Assembly (NCBI RefSeq): GCF_002222595.2
Contig: NZ_CP022413.2
Location: 1,628,001 to 1,692,000 of the forward strand
Direction: 5' to 3'
DNA: 64,000 nt
From: Blautia hansenii DSM 20583
GTDB taxonomy: Bacteria > Bacillota > Clostridia > Lachnospirales > Lachnospiraceae
Part shown: positions 1 through 8,777 of the stretch, piece after piece
Numbering within the stretch: the stretch's first letter is position 1
How the letters are laid out: each line of letters opens with the position of its first letter
Translations under genes and position numbers: made by a program
The notes under the pieces: generated by a model
The model's input: the letters and a program-made list of their open reading frames with translations, nothing else
Told to the model about the DNA's origin: nothing
Database searches by the model: none

Positions 1-230
1 CCGATTTTCACAGCATCCGGATAAATATCCTGAAAAATACAATCCAACTGCTTTGCTATAAATTCCGGAGATACTTCCACAATATCATAAACACCTGTAG
101 TATTCTGCGCTGTTAATGCAGTAATCGCTGTCATGGCATACATATTATGTGCACAAATAGTTTTGATATCTGCTTGAATTCCTGCGCCTCCGCTACAATC
201 CGAACCTGCAATACTTAATACTTTTTTCAT
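1..230 (-). CDS. thiD: Hydroxymethylpyrimidine (phosphate) kinase ThiD, N-terminal part
   Basis: Cut by the left edge of the window; only about the first 76 residues are present. The translation begins MKKVLSIAGSDCSGGAGIQA, the ribokinase-fold start typical of ThiD, with the GSDxSGGAGIQAD substrate/ATP-binding segment intact. ThiD phosphorylates HMP and HMP-P in the pyrimidine branch of thiamine synthesis in the cytosol. The ATG overlaps the thiE stop (ATGA), so the two are translationally coupled and share the TPP riboswitch upstream of thiE. The C-terminal half cannot be judged from this window. Confidence 0.9.
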   Translation of the reverse strand, partial: MKKVLSIAGSDCSGGAGIQADIKTICAHNMYAMTAITALTAQNTTGVYDIVEVSPEFIAKQLDCIFQDIYPDAVKI

Positions 231-883
231 TTTTCTTTTACCTCCTGCTGTGTAATTTCCTTTGACAGCTTTAAAAATCTCTGACAAGCACTTTCTATAT
301 CTTTTTGAGCATAAATTCCTGAAATCACTGCAACACCTGAAATACCGCAGTCCCTTAATTTTGTTATATTTTCTTCCTTAATGCCGCCAATTGCCACAAC
401 CGGAATAGCTACTGCCTGACAAATAGACCTCAAACGTTCTGTTGTAATTACTTCTGCCTCTGTTTTTGTAGAAGTTGCAAACATAGCCCCTACTCCCAAA
501 TAATCTGCTCCCATTTGTTCTGCTTTTTTTGCATCCTCTACAGTGCGACAAGACACTCCCAAAATTTTATCTGCTCCCAGCTTTTGTCTGGCTTCTCCTG
601 CTTCCATATCCTTTTGTCCTACATGAACACCGGCTGCATCTACCTGTAATGCAATTTCCACATCATCATTGATAATGAAAGGCACACCATACTTGTCCGT
701 CAATTTCTTCACTTCTTGTGCTTCTTTTAAAAACTCCTCCCTGCTTAAATTCTTTTCACGAAGCTGCAATAAAGTAACTCCACCCTTCAAAGAATCCTCA
801 ATTTGCTCCAAAAAACTCTTTTCTCCTATCCAGCTTCTATCCGTAACTGCATATAAACACATATTTTTTCTTTCTAATCTCAT
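227..883 (-). CDS. thiE: Thiamine-phosphate synthase ThiE
   Basis: 218 aa, a normal ThiE length. It joins HMP-PP and thiazole phosphate to make thiamine phosphate. Visible TIM-barrel motifs include LYAVTDRSW near the N-terminus, LLQLREKN, the INDDVEIAL segment with VGVHVGQKD-like continuation, LGVSCRTVEDA, and VVAIGGIKEENI for phosphate binding. The frame is open 51 bases further upstream, but the ATG at 883 is preceded by AGGATAGGGG at good spacing and matches the family start. It lies directly downstream of a TPP aptamer and terminator hairpin, so it is expected to be shut off when thiamine pyrophosphate is plentiful. It overlaps thiD by 4 nt. Confidence 0.95.
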   Translation of the reverse strand: MRLERKNMCLYAVTDRSWIGEKSFLEQIEDSLKGGVTLLQLREKNLSREEFLKEAQEVKKLTDKYGVPFIINDDVEIALQVDAAGVHVGQKDMEAGEARQKLGADKILGVSCRTVEDAKKAEQMGADYLGVGAMFATSTKTEAEVITTERLRSICQAVAIPVVAIGGIKEENITKLRDCGISGVAVISGIYAQKDIESACQRFLKLSKEITQQEVKEK

Positions 884-949
884 TTTTTCCCCTATCCTGT
901 TTTTTATATTATAATGACTGTGAATTTCCAGCATTTACAGCTATAAAGT

Positions 950-987
950 AAAAAACCGGAAAACGCCTGCACGTTTCCCGGTTTTCA
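950..987 (-). terminator. Riboswitch-controlled intrinsic terminator before thiE
   Basis: Read on the minus strand, AAAACCGGGAAA and TTTTCCGGTTTT form a long stem around a CG-rich loop and run into T residues. It sits between the TPP aptamer and the thiE ATG, the expected place for an expression platform working by transcription termination. Confidence 0.85.
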
Positions 988-992
988 CATTC

Positions 993-1077
993 ATCTCCCT
1001 ACGCTGGCATTACCCATATCAGGTTAAAGGGTCGAAGTTGATAACTTCCTCTCAGCCCGCCCACGGACTCCCCTGCT
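993..1077 (-). promoter_or_regulatory. TPP riboswitch aptamer (THI element)
   Basis: On the minus strand the conserved thi-box blocks appear in order: a GGGG-containing P1 strand, CTGAGAGG, ACCCTTTAACCTGAT, then GGGTAATGCCAGCGTAGGGA. These are the hallmark J3-2, P4/P5 and P2 segments of the TPP aptamer. It precedes a terminator hairpin and thiE-thiD, so TPP binding should end transcription. The stop of the upstream Spx-like gene is only a few bases away, with no separate terminator seen between them. Confidence 0.95.
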
Positions 1078-1081
1078 GACT

Positions 1082-1435
1082 TTAATTTAATTTTTCTGTC
1101 CACTCTTTTTCCTTAAAGCCTGTAAGGACAAAATCATTCCCTACAAGCACAGGTCGTTTTACCAGCATACCATCTGAAGCCAGAAGCTCAAGCTGTTCTT
1201 CCTCTGTCATAGCAGGCAGCTTATCCTTTAGCTTCAATTCTTTGTATTTCATTCCGCTGGTATTAAAGAAACGCTTCAAAGGAAGTCCGCTTTTTTCATA
1301 CCAAGCCTTGAGTTCTTCCTTAGAAGGATTGTCTTCTACAATATGACGCTCCTCAAATTCCACCTGATTTTCTACAAGCCATTTCTTTGCCTTCTGACAG
1401 GTACTGCATTTGGGATATTCTACAAATAATATCAT
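1082..1435 (-). CDS. Spx/ArsC-family thioredoxin-fold protein
   Basis: 117 aa, usual for the ArsC/Spx/YffB superfamily. The N-terminus MILFVEYPKCSTCQKAKKWL carries a CxxC redox motif (Cys9, Cys12 of the chosen start), as in Spx/MgsR rather than the single Cys of classical ArsC. Later family marks are RFFNTSG, MTEEEQLELLASDG and LVKRPVLVG. A TTG two codons upstream is possible, but AAGAGG lies 6 nt from the ATG at 1435, so that start is preferred. It is the last gene of the bioY-DUF1284-hemerythrin run. Whether it acts as a transcriptional Spx or a small oxidoreductase cannot be told from sequence alone. Confidence 0.85.
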   Translation of the reverse strand: MILFVEYPKCSTCQKAKKWLVENQVEFEERHIVEDNPSKEELKAWYEKSGLPLKRFFNTSGMKYKELKLKDKLPAMTEEEQLELLASDGMLVKRPVLVGNDFVLTGFKEKEWTEKLN

Positions 1436-1449
1436 ATACAACCTCTTAA

Positions 1450-1872
1450 TTATAATCTGTCTGCGTTGGAAGCCATAAATTTATATTCTGCCACAGAACG
1501 GTCAAAGCCTTTAATGTGGTCGAATAACCAATCTACTACATTTTTCTTAACCTGAGCTACAAACGCTTCTGTCGGTCCTTCTTCCTCTTCCAGCATTTCC
1601 TGAAGTTCTTTTACAGCATTTTTAAATTCTGCATGTTTTACTTTATGTTCTTCGATTCCCGGATACTGAATTTCTTCCTGTAATTTTTCTTCTGCGCTGA
1701 AATGAAATTCTGTATAATCTAATAAGTAATCCAACATTTTAATTGCTTTCACTTTGCCCTGTCCGTCTTCGCAGCTTTCTAAAAGCTGGTTAATACGTTC
1801 AATCAGTTCTTTATGTTGTCCATCAATCATTTCATTTCCGGTTACTAATGTTTCATCAAATTCTGCTCTCAT
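1450..1872 (-). CDS. Bacteriohemerythrin
   Basis: 140 aa single-domain hemerythrin, a non-haem di-iron protein that binds O2 and, in anaerobes, is thought to scavenge or sense it. The diiron ligands are visible: His in IDGQHKEL, His and Glu in HFSAEE, two His in EEHKVKH, and His plus Asp in FDHIKGFD. The start at 1872 follows GGAGGGAAAG; an upstream in-frame start lacks a ribosome site and runs into the preceding gene. It lies 14 nt before the Spx-like gene, so an oxygen or redox stress pairing is plausible (inference from context). Confidence 0.95.
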   Translation of the reverse strand: MRAEFDETLVTGNEMIDGQHKELIERINQLLESCEDGQGKVKAIKMLDYLLDYTEFHFSAEEKLQEEIQYPGIEEHKVKHAEFKNAVKELQEMLEEEEGPTEAFVAQVKKNVVDWLFDHIKGFDRSVAEYKFMASNADRL

Positions 1873-1895
1873 TTTCTTTCCCTCCAGTGGTTTTT

Positions 1896-2321
1896 TTATA
1901 GTGTAACACAATTTTTTTCAGTTTCCAATAGGCTTTTTTCTACTTTCTTTGAGCATATAGACGACCACTGACAATTTCCGCATATCTTTTGACGTTCTCC
2001 TGAAGAAATAATCCTCTCCTCCACCAGCTTTGCAAAATCATTCCAGAAAATTTTTATTCCCTCAGCCAGCCCGCAGCATTTTAGAACTTCTCTGTCATAA
2101 TGCAGAACAAGCTCCCATGTATTGCAGACTCCGTTTTCTAAATTCGGGCATTTTTTACAGATTTCATCCCCACAGGCAACCACCTCGACCTCTGGATTTT
2201 TCTGCATTTCTTCATAAATTTTCTGCATGTGAGCCGTAAATTCATTACTATATCCTTTTCCTTCAAAAAAATGAAGGCACATACCATGATGTGCCCTGAT
2301 TTTCAAACCTTCCTGTTTCAT
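1896..2321 (-). CDS. DUF1284 cysteine-rich protein
   Basis: 141 aa, matching the DUF1284 pattern: an N-terminal IRAHHGMCLHFFEGKGYS block followed by several cysteine pairs (CGDEICKKCPN, GVCNTW, LKCCGL, ICGNCQWSSIC). The cysteines suggest a metal or Fe-S site. No biochemical role is known to me. ATG at 2321 is preceded by AAGGAG and overlaps the bioY stop as ATGA, so it is translationally coupled to bioY. Confidence 0.8.
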   Translation of the reverse strand: MKQEGLKIRAHHGMCLHFFEGKGYSNEFTAHMQKIYEEMQKNPEVEVVACGDEICKKCPNLENGVCNTWELVLHYDREVLKCCGLAEGIKIFWNDFAKLVEERIISSGERQKICGNCQWSSICSKKVEKSLLETEKNCVTL

Positions 2322-2869
2322 CTTCTGACTGCTCCTTTTAATCTTCCGCTTAATATTACCGCCAAAGCAATTTTTAAAATATCCGGTATCACAAACGGAA
2401 ATACGCACCAGCCCAGAACTGCTAAAATTCCCACTTCACCGGTCTGATGAGTATATACTGCCATAAACCATAAGGTTCCTACTGCATAGCATGCCAATAA
2501 TCCTACAAGCATAGAGAGAATTTGTATCTTTTTTCCTTTTCCGAAAGCACGTTCCATACCCCACATCACAAGAGCGGATGCCAGAAATCCTACAATATAG
2601 CCTCCTGTTGTTCCTGTAAGAACACCAATTCCGCCAGAAAAGCCTGCGAAAACGGGAATTCCGATAGCTCCCAGTAAAATATACACCAAAACAGCCATCG
2701 TTCCCCTTTTACCGCCCAGAATTCCCACTGCCAGAAAAACGCCTAAGGTTTGCAAGGTAAAAGGAACTGCTGCCGGAATGGAAATCCATGAGCAGATTGC
2801 GATTAATACCGTAAACATGCTAATATACACTAAATCATAAGTTTTGTTGTTTTCTTTTGCCATTATCAT
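2318..2869 (-). CDS. bioY: BioY biotin transporter, ECF S component
   Basis: 183 aa membrane protein with about six hydrophobic segments. BioY signatures include the N-terminal YISMFTVLIAICSWISIP, the PFTLQTLGVFLA biotin-pocket region, LLGAIGIPVFAGFSGG, and TGGYIVGFL. BioY captures biotin and works with the shared ECF energising module (EcfA, EcfA', EcfT), which is not in this window. An AGAAAGG ribosome site lies upstream; either of two nearby ATGs (MIMAKE or MAKE) is possible. First gene of the run reaching the Spx-like gene. No BirA site was recognised. Confidence 0.95.
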   Translation of the reverse strand: MIMAKENNKTYDLVYISMFTVLIAICSWISIPAAVPFTLQTLGVFLAVGILGGKRGTMAVLVYILLGAIGIPVFAGFSGGIGVLTGTTGGYIVGFLASALVMWGMERAFGKGKKIQILSMLVGLLACYAVGTLWFMAVYTHQTGEVGILAVLGWCVFPFVIPDILKIALAVILSGRLKGAVRR

Positions 2870-2963
2870 TTTTCGTTACCTTTCTTCTGTCCTTATTTTT
2901 GCAAAGGTATCGTATCACAATCCGCCTTTAATTGTCAACTATATTTTATTTTTAGGTTTACAA

Positions 2964-4634
2964 TCATTCATTTTCTGCTGCTGTGCGAGCCTTTTGAGTA
3001 AAATCCTTTCCTCCCGCTGCATACCATTCTTTCACAAAAGTATCAAAATAGCCCACCGTTTTTTCACCACAGACAATCTGTATAAAGGTCTGCTGCTCCA
3101 ATTTCAAAAGGTCTTCTCCGACCTTTAAGCCTTCTCCTGAAAGAGGCAGGGGCTGACGGCTTTTAAAATTCAAGTCCACCAGTGTGCCTACTGCCGTAAT
3201 ACGGGAGGTATAGGCGGCCCAGGCATTTGCCGTAGTCAGATTTCCGTCTAAATAAGCCTTACACGTACGATAATAAGACTTTTCAAGCCCTGTCAAGGAG
3301 GAGGACGGCTTTTCTTTGTTCAGCGCATTTCGAATATTTTCCGTTGTCTGATACAGTGTATCCCGATAATCCACGTTAATGTTCAACGGTCTTGCCGTAG
3401 GGTCTACATTTAATGAAAAATACTCATTTACTTCATTTGCCTCTTTGTCATCATAGCGGGAATAATCAAAAATCACACTGATATACTTTGCCACAATTTC
3501 CGGATGCTCATATCCTTTTCGCACCACCACATAAAGTCTGTCCTCAAAGGTTTCATACTCCTGCAATACATTTTCATCCTCTTTTGTAAAGAAATAAGGC
3601 GTCCATTCCGCATTTTTATCATAATCATAAGACTCCATCAGAGGATTATTCGGCGCCCACCATTTTCCGAAAAAAGCTCCGCATTTCCCATTTTTGATTA
3701 GCTCCTCTATATTCTCTGAGGTACGTAAAAGAAATTTTTTATCCAAAACGCCTTTTGTATACAGTGTATTCAGGTATTCCAGTGCTGCCTTACACTCCTG
3801 TGTCACAGAGCCGTACACAATTTCTCCCTCTGCATCCTGTACCCATTTTCTGGGACTTGCATGAAACATCGAAAAAATTCCGTCAGCAGAATAGGTTTCG
3901 CTGCTTCCGGCTACCAGCTCCGGCGTGCAGGCAAGGCCGATAGTCTCTCCGTTTCCGGCTGCGTCTTGATTGACAAATTCTAAAATATAATTCATTGCTT
4001 CGTCCATGTCGGCAGGTTCTTCCATCCCCAGCTTGTCCATCCAGTCTTTTCGCATCCACAGAAGCGTTGGACCGTGGTCGATAACCGTATCCGGAAATCC
4101 ATAAAGCTTTCCCCCATACTTTCCTGAATTTAAAAGTGCGTCTGTATAACTGGCATACATATCTTTAATGCGCCATGTGGTACATTCCTCATAAACCTCA
4201 GTCAAATCCTCTATCATGCCTGCCTCTGCCAGCTTTTGCACGGTTTCCTGCCCTTTCACCACCATAATGTCCGGTAAATTGTTGTCCTTTATGGCGATTT
4301 CTACTGCTTCCTCATACTGATTTCCATCCTCCAGTTCAAATACATCCTTGTTTTGAATATTCAGCATTTTCTTTAAATAACGTGTATAACCGTTGTCTTC
4401 ATAAGTATCTCCTGCCGGAAGATTAGAGTGATTGCCTCCGGATATTTTCCCCAGCGTATAGGTGACTGTTTCCGGATATTTTCCGTAAGGAGTATGCTCT
4501 GCTTCCTGCCATTTTGCATTGTTATCCGTTTTTGGAGGTTCTTCTTTAGCAGTCTCTTTTTTCCACGGAAAGAACAATATGCTAAAGACAATCACTGCTG
4601 CCACAGCAATGCCCCAAAATAATTTTTTATTCAT
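2964..4634 (-). CDS. Extracellular solute-binding protein, membrane-anchored, linked to a two-component system
   Basis: 556 aa, family 1-type sugar-binding protein. It has a single N-terminal hydrophobic segment (about residues 4-21) after MNKKLFWG, followed by FFPWKKE, but no lipobox cysteine, so it is probably held by an uncleaved membrane helix. The body has binding-protein features such as DLTEVYEE, GFPDTVIDHGPTLLWMRKDW and GKWWAPNNPL. AAGGAGG precedes the ATG at 4634, which overlaps the 3' end of the kinase gene by 8 nt. Co-transcription with the kinase suggests it may present ligand to the kinase rather than to the ABC permeases; this is inference. Confidence 0.8.
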   Translation of the reverse strand: MNKKLFWGIAVAAVIVFSILFFPWKKETAKEEPPKTDNNAKWQEAEHTPYGKYPETVTYTLGKISGGNHSNLPAGDTYEDNGYTRYLKKMLNIQNKDVFELEDGNQYEEAVEIAIKDNNLPDIMVVKGQETVQKLAEAGMIEDLTEVYEECTTWRIKDMYASYTDALLNSGKYGGKLYGFPDTVIDHGPTLLWMRKDWMDKLGMEEPADMDEAMNYILEFVNQDAAGNGETIGLACTPELVAGSSETYSADGIFSMFHASPRKWVQDAEGEIVYGSVTQECKAALEYLNTLYTKGVLDKKFLLRTSENIEELIKNGKCGAFFGKWWAPNNPLMESYDYDKNAEWTPYFFTKEDENVLQEYETFEDRLYVVVRKGYEHPEIVAKYISVIFDYSRYDDKEANEVNEYFSLNVDPTARPLNINVDYRDTLYQTTENIRNALNKEKPSSSLTGLEKSYYRTCKAYLDGNLTTANAWAAYTSRITAVGTLVDLNFKSRQPLPLSGEGLKVGEDLLKLEQQTFIQIVCGEKTVGYFDTFVKEWYAAGGKDFTQKARTAAENE

Positions 4635-6327
4635 ATCGTTTTTCCTCCTTATTGACAGGAATAGCAATCTCTATTCGGCATCCCTCTCCCTGACGGCTTT
4701 TTACCCTTAAATGATATTCCTCTCCGTAAAGCAGTGTTATTCTGTCATTGACATTGCGTACCCCATATCCCTTAGAACGATAAGTGATGATAGACTTTGC
4801 CTGTTCCTCTGACATACCCATGCCATTGTCCTCCACTGCCATAATTAAGGCATCTTTCTCTTTGCAGACAGAAATTTTCAGCCATTTCTCTTCCTTTTCC
4901 GATACGTCTAAACCATGCTCAATGGCATTTTCCACTAACGGTTGTAAAATCAACTTGGGCACAGAGTAGCTTAAAGCATCTTCCTGTATTTCTTTGATAA
5001 CCTGAAAACTGTTGTCGTGCATAATAAGCTGAATTTGAAGATAGGCATCAATATTTCGGATTTCGTTTGCAGCGATTGTCATAGTCTCTCCTTTGTTCAG
5101 GCTGGTGCGATAATAGGTAGACAATGCCAGCGTAATCCGGCTAATCTCCTCATTGTCTGCCTCAAGGGCTTTCCAGTTAATAATAGAAAGAGAATTGTAG
5201 AGAAAATGAGGATTAATCTGCGCCTGAAGGGCTTTCATCTCTGTTTTTTGCAGCTTAGTTTTTGCCTCATATACCTGAGAAATCAATTTATTGATTTCAT
5301 CCATCATTCTGGTAAAGGTACGCACCAGCACACCGATTTCATCTTTAGATTGGCTCACCACCGTAACTTTACGAAGCCCCAGATTAATCTGGTTCATATT
5401 TTCTGTAAGCTGTTCCAAACGTTCTACCATTTTCCTTGAGAAAAAATATCCCAAAAGTAAAATCAGCAAAAGACAGAGAAGCAGCACAGGAATGTTTCCA
5501 AGAAGCAATGTCCAAACCGATTTCTCCAGCTCCTCTTTTGGCTGATAAAGACAGAAATTCCATTTCGTATCTTCTATTTTTTTCTCTATACATACATAAT
5601 GTTCTTTTAAATAGTTTAGAGAAGTTTCTTTATCCGGCTTATAAGGGGCATCCATGCGGTATCCGGAATACACCACATTTCCTTGTTCGTCTAAGATTAA
5701 GCCCCCTCTGTTTTCCGTCAGCAAATCGGCAAAAGGCTCTAATACCCTATTGTAATCCAAGGTCAAAACCAGCATTGCCTGTATGCTGTCCTGCCGATAA
5801 AACTTACGCACTGCCAGAATTTCTTTTTTATTTCCCTGCTTTACCAGCCACTGCACCGTACCCTTTTCATTGATTTTAGAATACCAGGTCTGGTTTTGTG
5901 CCACAGACAGAGGAGCTAAGGTATTGCCATGTTCTACCTGAATGTTTTCAGCATATAATGTAATGCTTCTGATTTCCTCGTGGTATAGCTGCGGCATGGT
6001 AAACAGTGGATCAGCAATCTCTGTATATGCCAGATATGCCTCATAATCCGAGCGATATTCTTTCTCCATAATTTCCCGTAAGTCAGAGGAATAGGTTAAA
6101 TAATTTATCAGATTTGTATAAATCTGCACCCGATTATCAATGCTGTCCACAGACTGCTCCAACACCTGCTTTAATCCGCTTTCTTCCTTTTCCCGCATAA
6201 TCTGTATCGTTCTCATCTGGGTATAAGCACTGATGACGCATACCGGTATCAGGCTGCATAAAATCATCATAATGGTCAGCTTATAACGGTATTTTAGGTC
6301 TTTATATTTCTGTATCCATTTTTTCAT
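4627..6327 (-). CDS. Sensor histidine kinase, YesM/LytS type
   Basis: 566 aa. Topology: first membrane helix about 16-36, extracellular sensor about 40-270, second helix about 272-297, HAMP-like linker, then the His_kinase domain with QINPHFLYNSL (phospho-acceptor His374) and a C-terminal HATPase with VENAIEHGL, VEDNGMGM and GYGVRNVNDRI. This architecture usually senses sugars outside the cell and phosphorylates an AraC-type regulator, here the overlapping upstream gene (26 nt overlap). The ligand is not predictable; context points to the carbohydrate taken up by the adjacent ABC transporter. Confidence 0.93.
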   Translation of the reverse strand: MKKWIQKYKDLKYRYKLTIMMILCSLIPVCVISAYTQMRTIQIMREKEESGLKQVLEQSVDSIDNRVQIYTNLINYLTYSSDLREIMEKEYRSDYEAYLAYTEIADPLFTMPQLYHEEIRSITLYAENIQVEHGNTLAPLSVAQNQTWYSKINEKGTVQWLVKQGNKKEILAVRKFYRQDSIQAMLVLTLDYNRVLEPFADLLTENRGGLILDEQGNVVYSGYRMDAPYKPDKETSLNYLKEHYVCIEKKIEDTKWNFCLYQPKEELEKSVWTLLLGNIPVLLLCLLLILLLGYFFSRKMVERLEQLTENMNQINLGLRKVTVVSQSKDEIGVLVRTFTRMMDEINKLISQVYEAKTKLQKTEMKALQAQINPHFLYNSLSIINWKALEADNEEISRITLALSTYYRTSLNKGETMTIAANEIRNIDAYLQIQLIMHDNSFQVIKEIQEDALSYSVPKLILQPLVENAIEHGLDVSEKEEKWLKISVCKEKDALIMAVEDNGMGMSEEQAKSIITYRSKGYGVRNVNDRITLLYGEEYHLRVKSRQGEGCRIEIAIPVNKEEKRYE

Positions 6328-7828
6328 ACTCCGCAGTTCCTTTCCTGCAAGACTCCGGTGTCACTCCGAAATATTCCCGAAAGCTTCGGCAAAAATAAGA
6401 ATTATTGGAAAATCCCACTTCCTTGGCAATCTGAGAAATTTTTTTCTGACTGTTTTCCAGCAGCTCTTTTGCCTTATCCATACGAAAAGCTTTAATAAAA
6501 CGGTTTAAATTCATACCTGTTTCCTGTTTAAAAATGTAGCTTAAATACCCCGGTGACAAATATACTTTTTCCGCCAGAATGTCTACGCTTAATTCCTCCT
6601 GATAATTCTGATAAATGTAATTTTTCACCTGCGTCACTTCGCTTCTCGTACCCTTTTCTTCTTCTGCCAGATATTCCTCCAGCTCCTCCATGGCTTTTTC
6701 GGTAAGCTTCCATACATCTTGCAGCCTTTTGGCACGATATAAGCGGTCAATTTCTCTGCTCAATCTTTTCTCATCAGGCAAATCCATGGCTTCATAAATT
6801 TCTTTTATAATACTGGAAAATAAAAATTTCACATACATTTCAGAATATGCTTTTTCCGGATGATACACGACTTTCAACTGCTCAAAATGTTTTTTTAAAT
6901 GCCCCATATCCCGATGATGAATGTCTTCTAAAATTCGTTTTAAAAGCTCTGCATCCCCAAGCGCTGCGTTTGTTTCTCTGTCTTCATTCTCTTTTAAAGA
7001 AAAAATATGCTTTTCCGGCTGATAAAACTGGTCTTCCAGCACCATTTCCAACGCTCCGAAAACCGCCGGCAACTCCTCAAAGCTTTTTAATTCCTCGCTG
7101 ACAGCCAATAAGCATTCCGTATTATAACGAAGCTTAAAAAACTGATAAATTTCCCTGCACAAAAGCGCATAATCGCTGTGCTTCTCCTTAAAGAAGAAAA
7201 GTCCTTCTCCCGCATTTAAATTCAGATAAAAGAAATCACGGCGAATTTCCTCTTTTAATTTTTCTTTAAAGATTTCTTCTTCCATTTCAAAAAAACTGCT
7301 GGAGGTCTGAATTAAAACCATGTAATGATACTGTTGGAAATCCAGATTTCTCTTCATTTCCTCAATATCGACTTTTCCCCCGTACAAATAATTCTGCAAA
7401 AAGAACTGGTATAAATAATCCTGTGTTTTAATCTGCTGTACTTCTTCTGCTTTCTCTCTTTCGATTTCTTCCAACAGCTTTTTCATGGTCTTCTGGAATT
7501 CCAAAGGATCTACGGGCTTTAAAATATAATCAGAGACCCCGTATCGGATTGCCGTCTGTGCATAAGAAAAGTCACTATATCCGCTGAACATCACGATTTT
7601 CATTTCCGGATATTGTGAAGATACCTTTTCTGCCAGCTCCAAACCGCTCACATAGGGCATCTTAATATCCGTCAGAAGAATTTCCACTGTTTGATGTTTC
7701 AAAAGCTCCAGCGCATCCCTTCCGTTTGATGCTTCAAAAACCTCCAGCTCTGTTCCTGTCTTTTTCAATAAAAACTTAATGCCGTTTCGCTCCAGCTTTT
7801 CATCGTCTACAATTAAAATCCTGTACAT
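6302..7828 (-). CDS. AraC-type response regulator, YesN family
   Basis: 508 aa. N-terminal receiver domain starts MYRILIVDDE, with acidic pocket DDE, phospho-acceptor D54 in LLTDIKMP and the conserved lysine in YILKPVD. A long middle region links to a C-terminal AraC double helix-turn-helix (YLSPGYLSYIFKQETGMNLNRF and KEVGFSNNSYFCRSFREYFGVTPESC regions). The ATG at 7828 follows GGTGGGAG; the frame extends 8 codons upstream without a better site. It is expected to activate the neighbouring transporter operon whose binding-protein gene starts near 11 kb. Confidence 0.93.
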   Translation of the reverse strand: MYRILIVDDEKLERNGIKFLLKKTGTELEVFEASNGRDALELLKHQTVEILLTDIKMPYVSGLELAEKVSSQYPEMKIVMFSGYSDFSYAQTAIRYGVSDYILKPVDPLEFQKTMKKLLEEIEREKAEEVQQIKTQDYLYQFFLQNYLYGGKVDIEEMKRNLDFQQYHYMVLIQTSSSFFEMEEEIFKEKLKEEIRRDFFYLNLNAGEGLFFFKEKHSDYALLCREIYQFFKLRYNTECLLAVSEELKSFEELPAVFGALEMVLEDQFYQPEKHIFSLKENEDRETNAALGDAELLKRILEDIHHRDMGHLKKHFEQLKVVYHPEKAYSEMYVKFLFSSIIKEIYEAMDLPDEKRLSREIDRLYRAKRLQDVWKLTEKAMEELEEYLAEEEKGTRSEVTQVKNYIYQNYQEELSVDILAEKVYLSPGYLSYIFKQETGMNLNRFIKAFRMDKAKELLENSQKKISQIAKEVGFSNNSYFCRSFREYFGVTPESCRKGTAEYEKMDTEI

Positions 7829-7850
7829 ATCTCCCACCTTTATAATCACC

Positions 7851-7883
7851 AAACAGGACTGACGTTCTCTGCCAGTCCTGTTT
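7851..7883 (-). terminator. Hairpin ending the sugar ABC transporter operon
   Basis: A perfect 11-bp inverted repeat (AAACAGGACTG ... CAGTCCTGTTT) between the last permease gene and the response regulator. The T-run after the stem is short on the minus strand, so termination may be partial. Confidence 0.6.
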
Positions 7884-7937
7884 CTGTTTTCCTATATTTC
7901 TTTTATTGTAACATGTATTTTTATTCTGTCAACGAAA

Positions 7938-8777
7938 TCAACCTTTTACAGCGCCTGCTGCAACACCTTCGATAATATAACGCTGGCAGAAAAGATAGAA
8001 CACAATAATCGGAAGAATGGACAATACCAAAACGCCCATCATAGCTCCCATGTCAATCGAACCGTATCCGCCCTTCAAATATTGAATGGCAATGGAAATT
8101 GTTTTATATTTCTTTGTGTCCAACACCAGCACAGGCAGCAGATAGTCGTTCCATATCCACATGGCATCCAAAATTGCCACGGTAATACAGGTAGGTTTCA
8201 TAATAGGAAATACCACCTTAAAATAACATTGCAGCGGCGTACATCCGTCAATCATACTTGCTTCTTCGATTTCAATCGGAATTGCCTTTACAAATCCTGT
8301 AAACATAAAGACTGCAAGTCCTGCGCCAAATCCCAGATAGATAATAATCAATCCCCAAGGATTATCCAGCTTCAGCATATTTGCAATTTTAGATAAGGTA
8401 TACATTTCCATCTGAAAAGGAACTACCATCGCAAACAGACATAAAACATAGATAATTTTTGTACTCAAGGTTTTTACTCTGCTGATATACCACGCACACA
8501 TGGAACAGCAAACGACAATCAGAGCCACCGAGCATACGGTAATAAATAAGGTCCATAAAAATGCTTCGAAAAATCCTGTCTTTTCCAGACCTCGGATATA
8601 GTTTTCCCAGCCTACAAACATATTTCCCTTTGGAATTTTAAAGGGATAACGGCTGATATATGCTTTCTTTTTAAAAGAGTTGATAAATACCAGTATAATG
8701 GGGTACATATACAGTACGCTGATAACTGAAAAAATCAGTGTCAGCAGCCAACCATGTTTTGCTTTTCTTGCTTTCAT
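7938..8777 (-). CDS. Carbohydrate ABC transporter permease, MalG-type
   Basis: 279 aa with six predicted membrane helices. The EAA loop is visible as EIEEASMIDGCTPLQCYFKVVFPIMKP-like sequence, where the ATPase docks. It ends with the typical YIIEGVAAGAVKG tail of MalG-type CUT1 permeases. Its ATG shares one base with the upstream permease stop (TAATG), indicating coupled translation. No ATP-binding subunit gene is nearby; CUT1 systems in Firmicutes often borrow a shared MsmK-like ATPase encoded elsewhere. Confidence 0.93.
   Translation of the reverse strand: MKARKAKHGWLLTLIFSVISVLYMYPIILVFINSFKKKAYISRYPFKIPKGNMFVGWENYIRGLEKTGFFEAFLWTLFITVCSVALIVVCCSMCAWYISRVKTLSTKIIYVLCLFAMVVPFQMEMYTLSKIANMLKLDNPWGLIIIYLGFGAGLAVFMFTGFVKAIPIEIEEASMIDGCTPLQCYFKVVFPIMKPTCITVAILDAMWIWNDYLLPVLVLDTKKYKTISIAIQYLKGGYGSIDMGAMMGVLVLSILPIIVFYLFCQRYIIEGVAAGAVKG

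Noticed and set aside
5017..5873. Overlapping 140- and 145-codon plus-strand frames in the histidine kinase gene
   Set aside because: Antisense shadows; the kinase frame carries intact domains.
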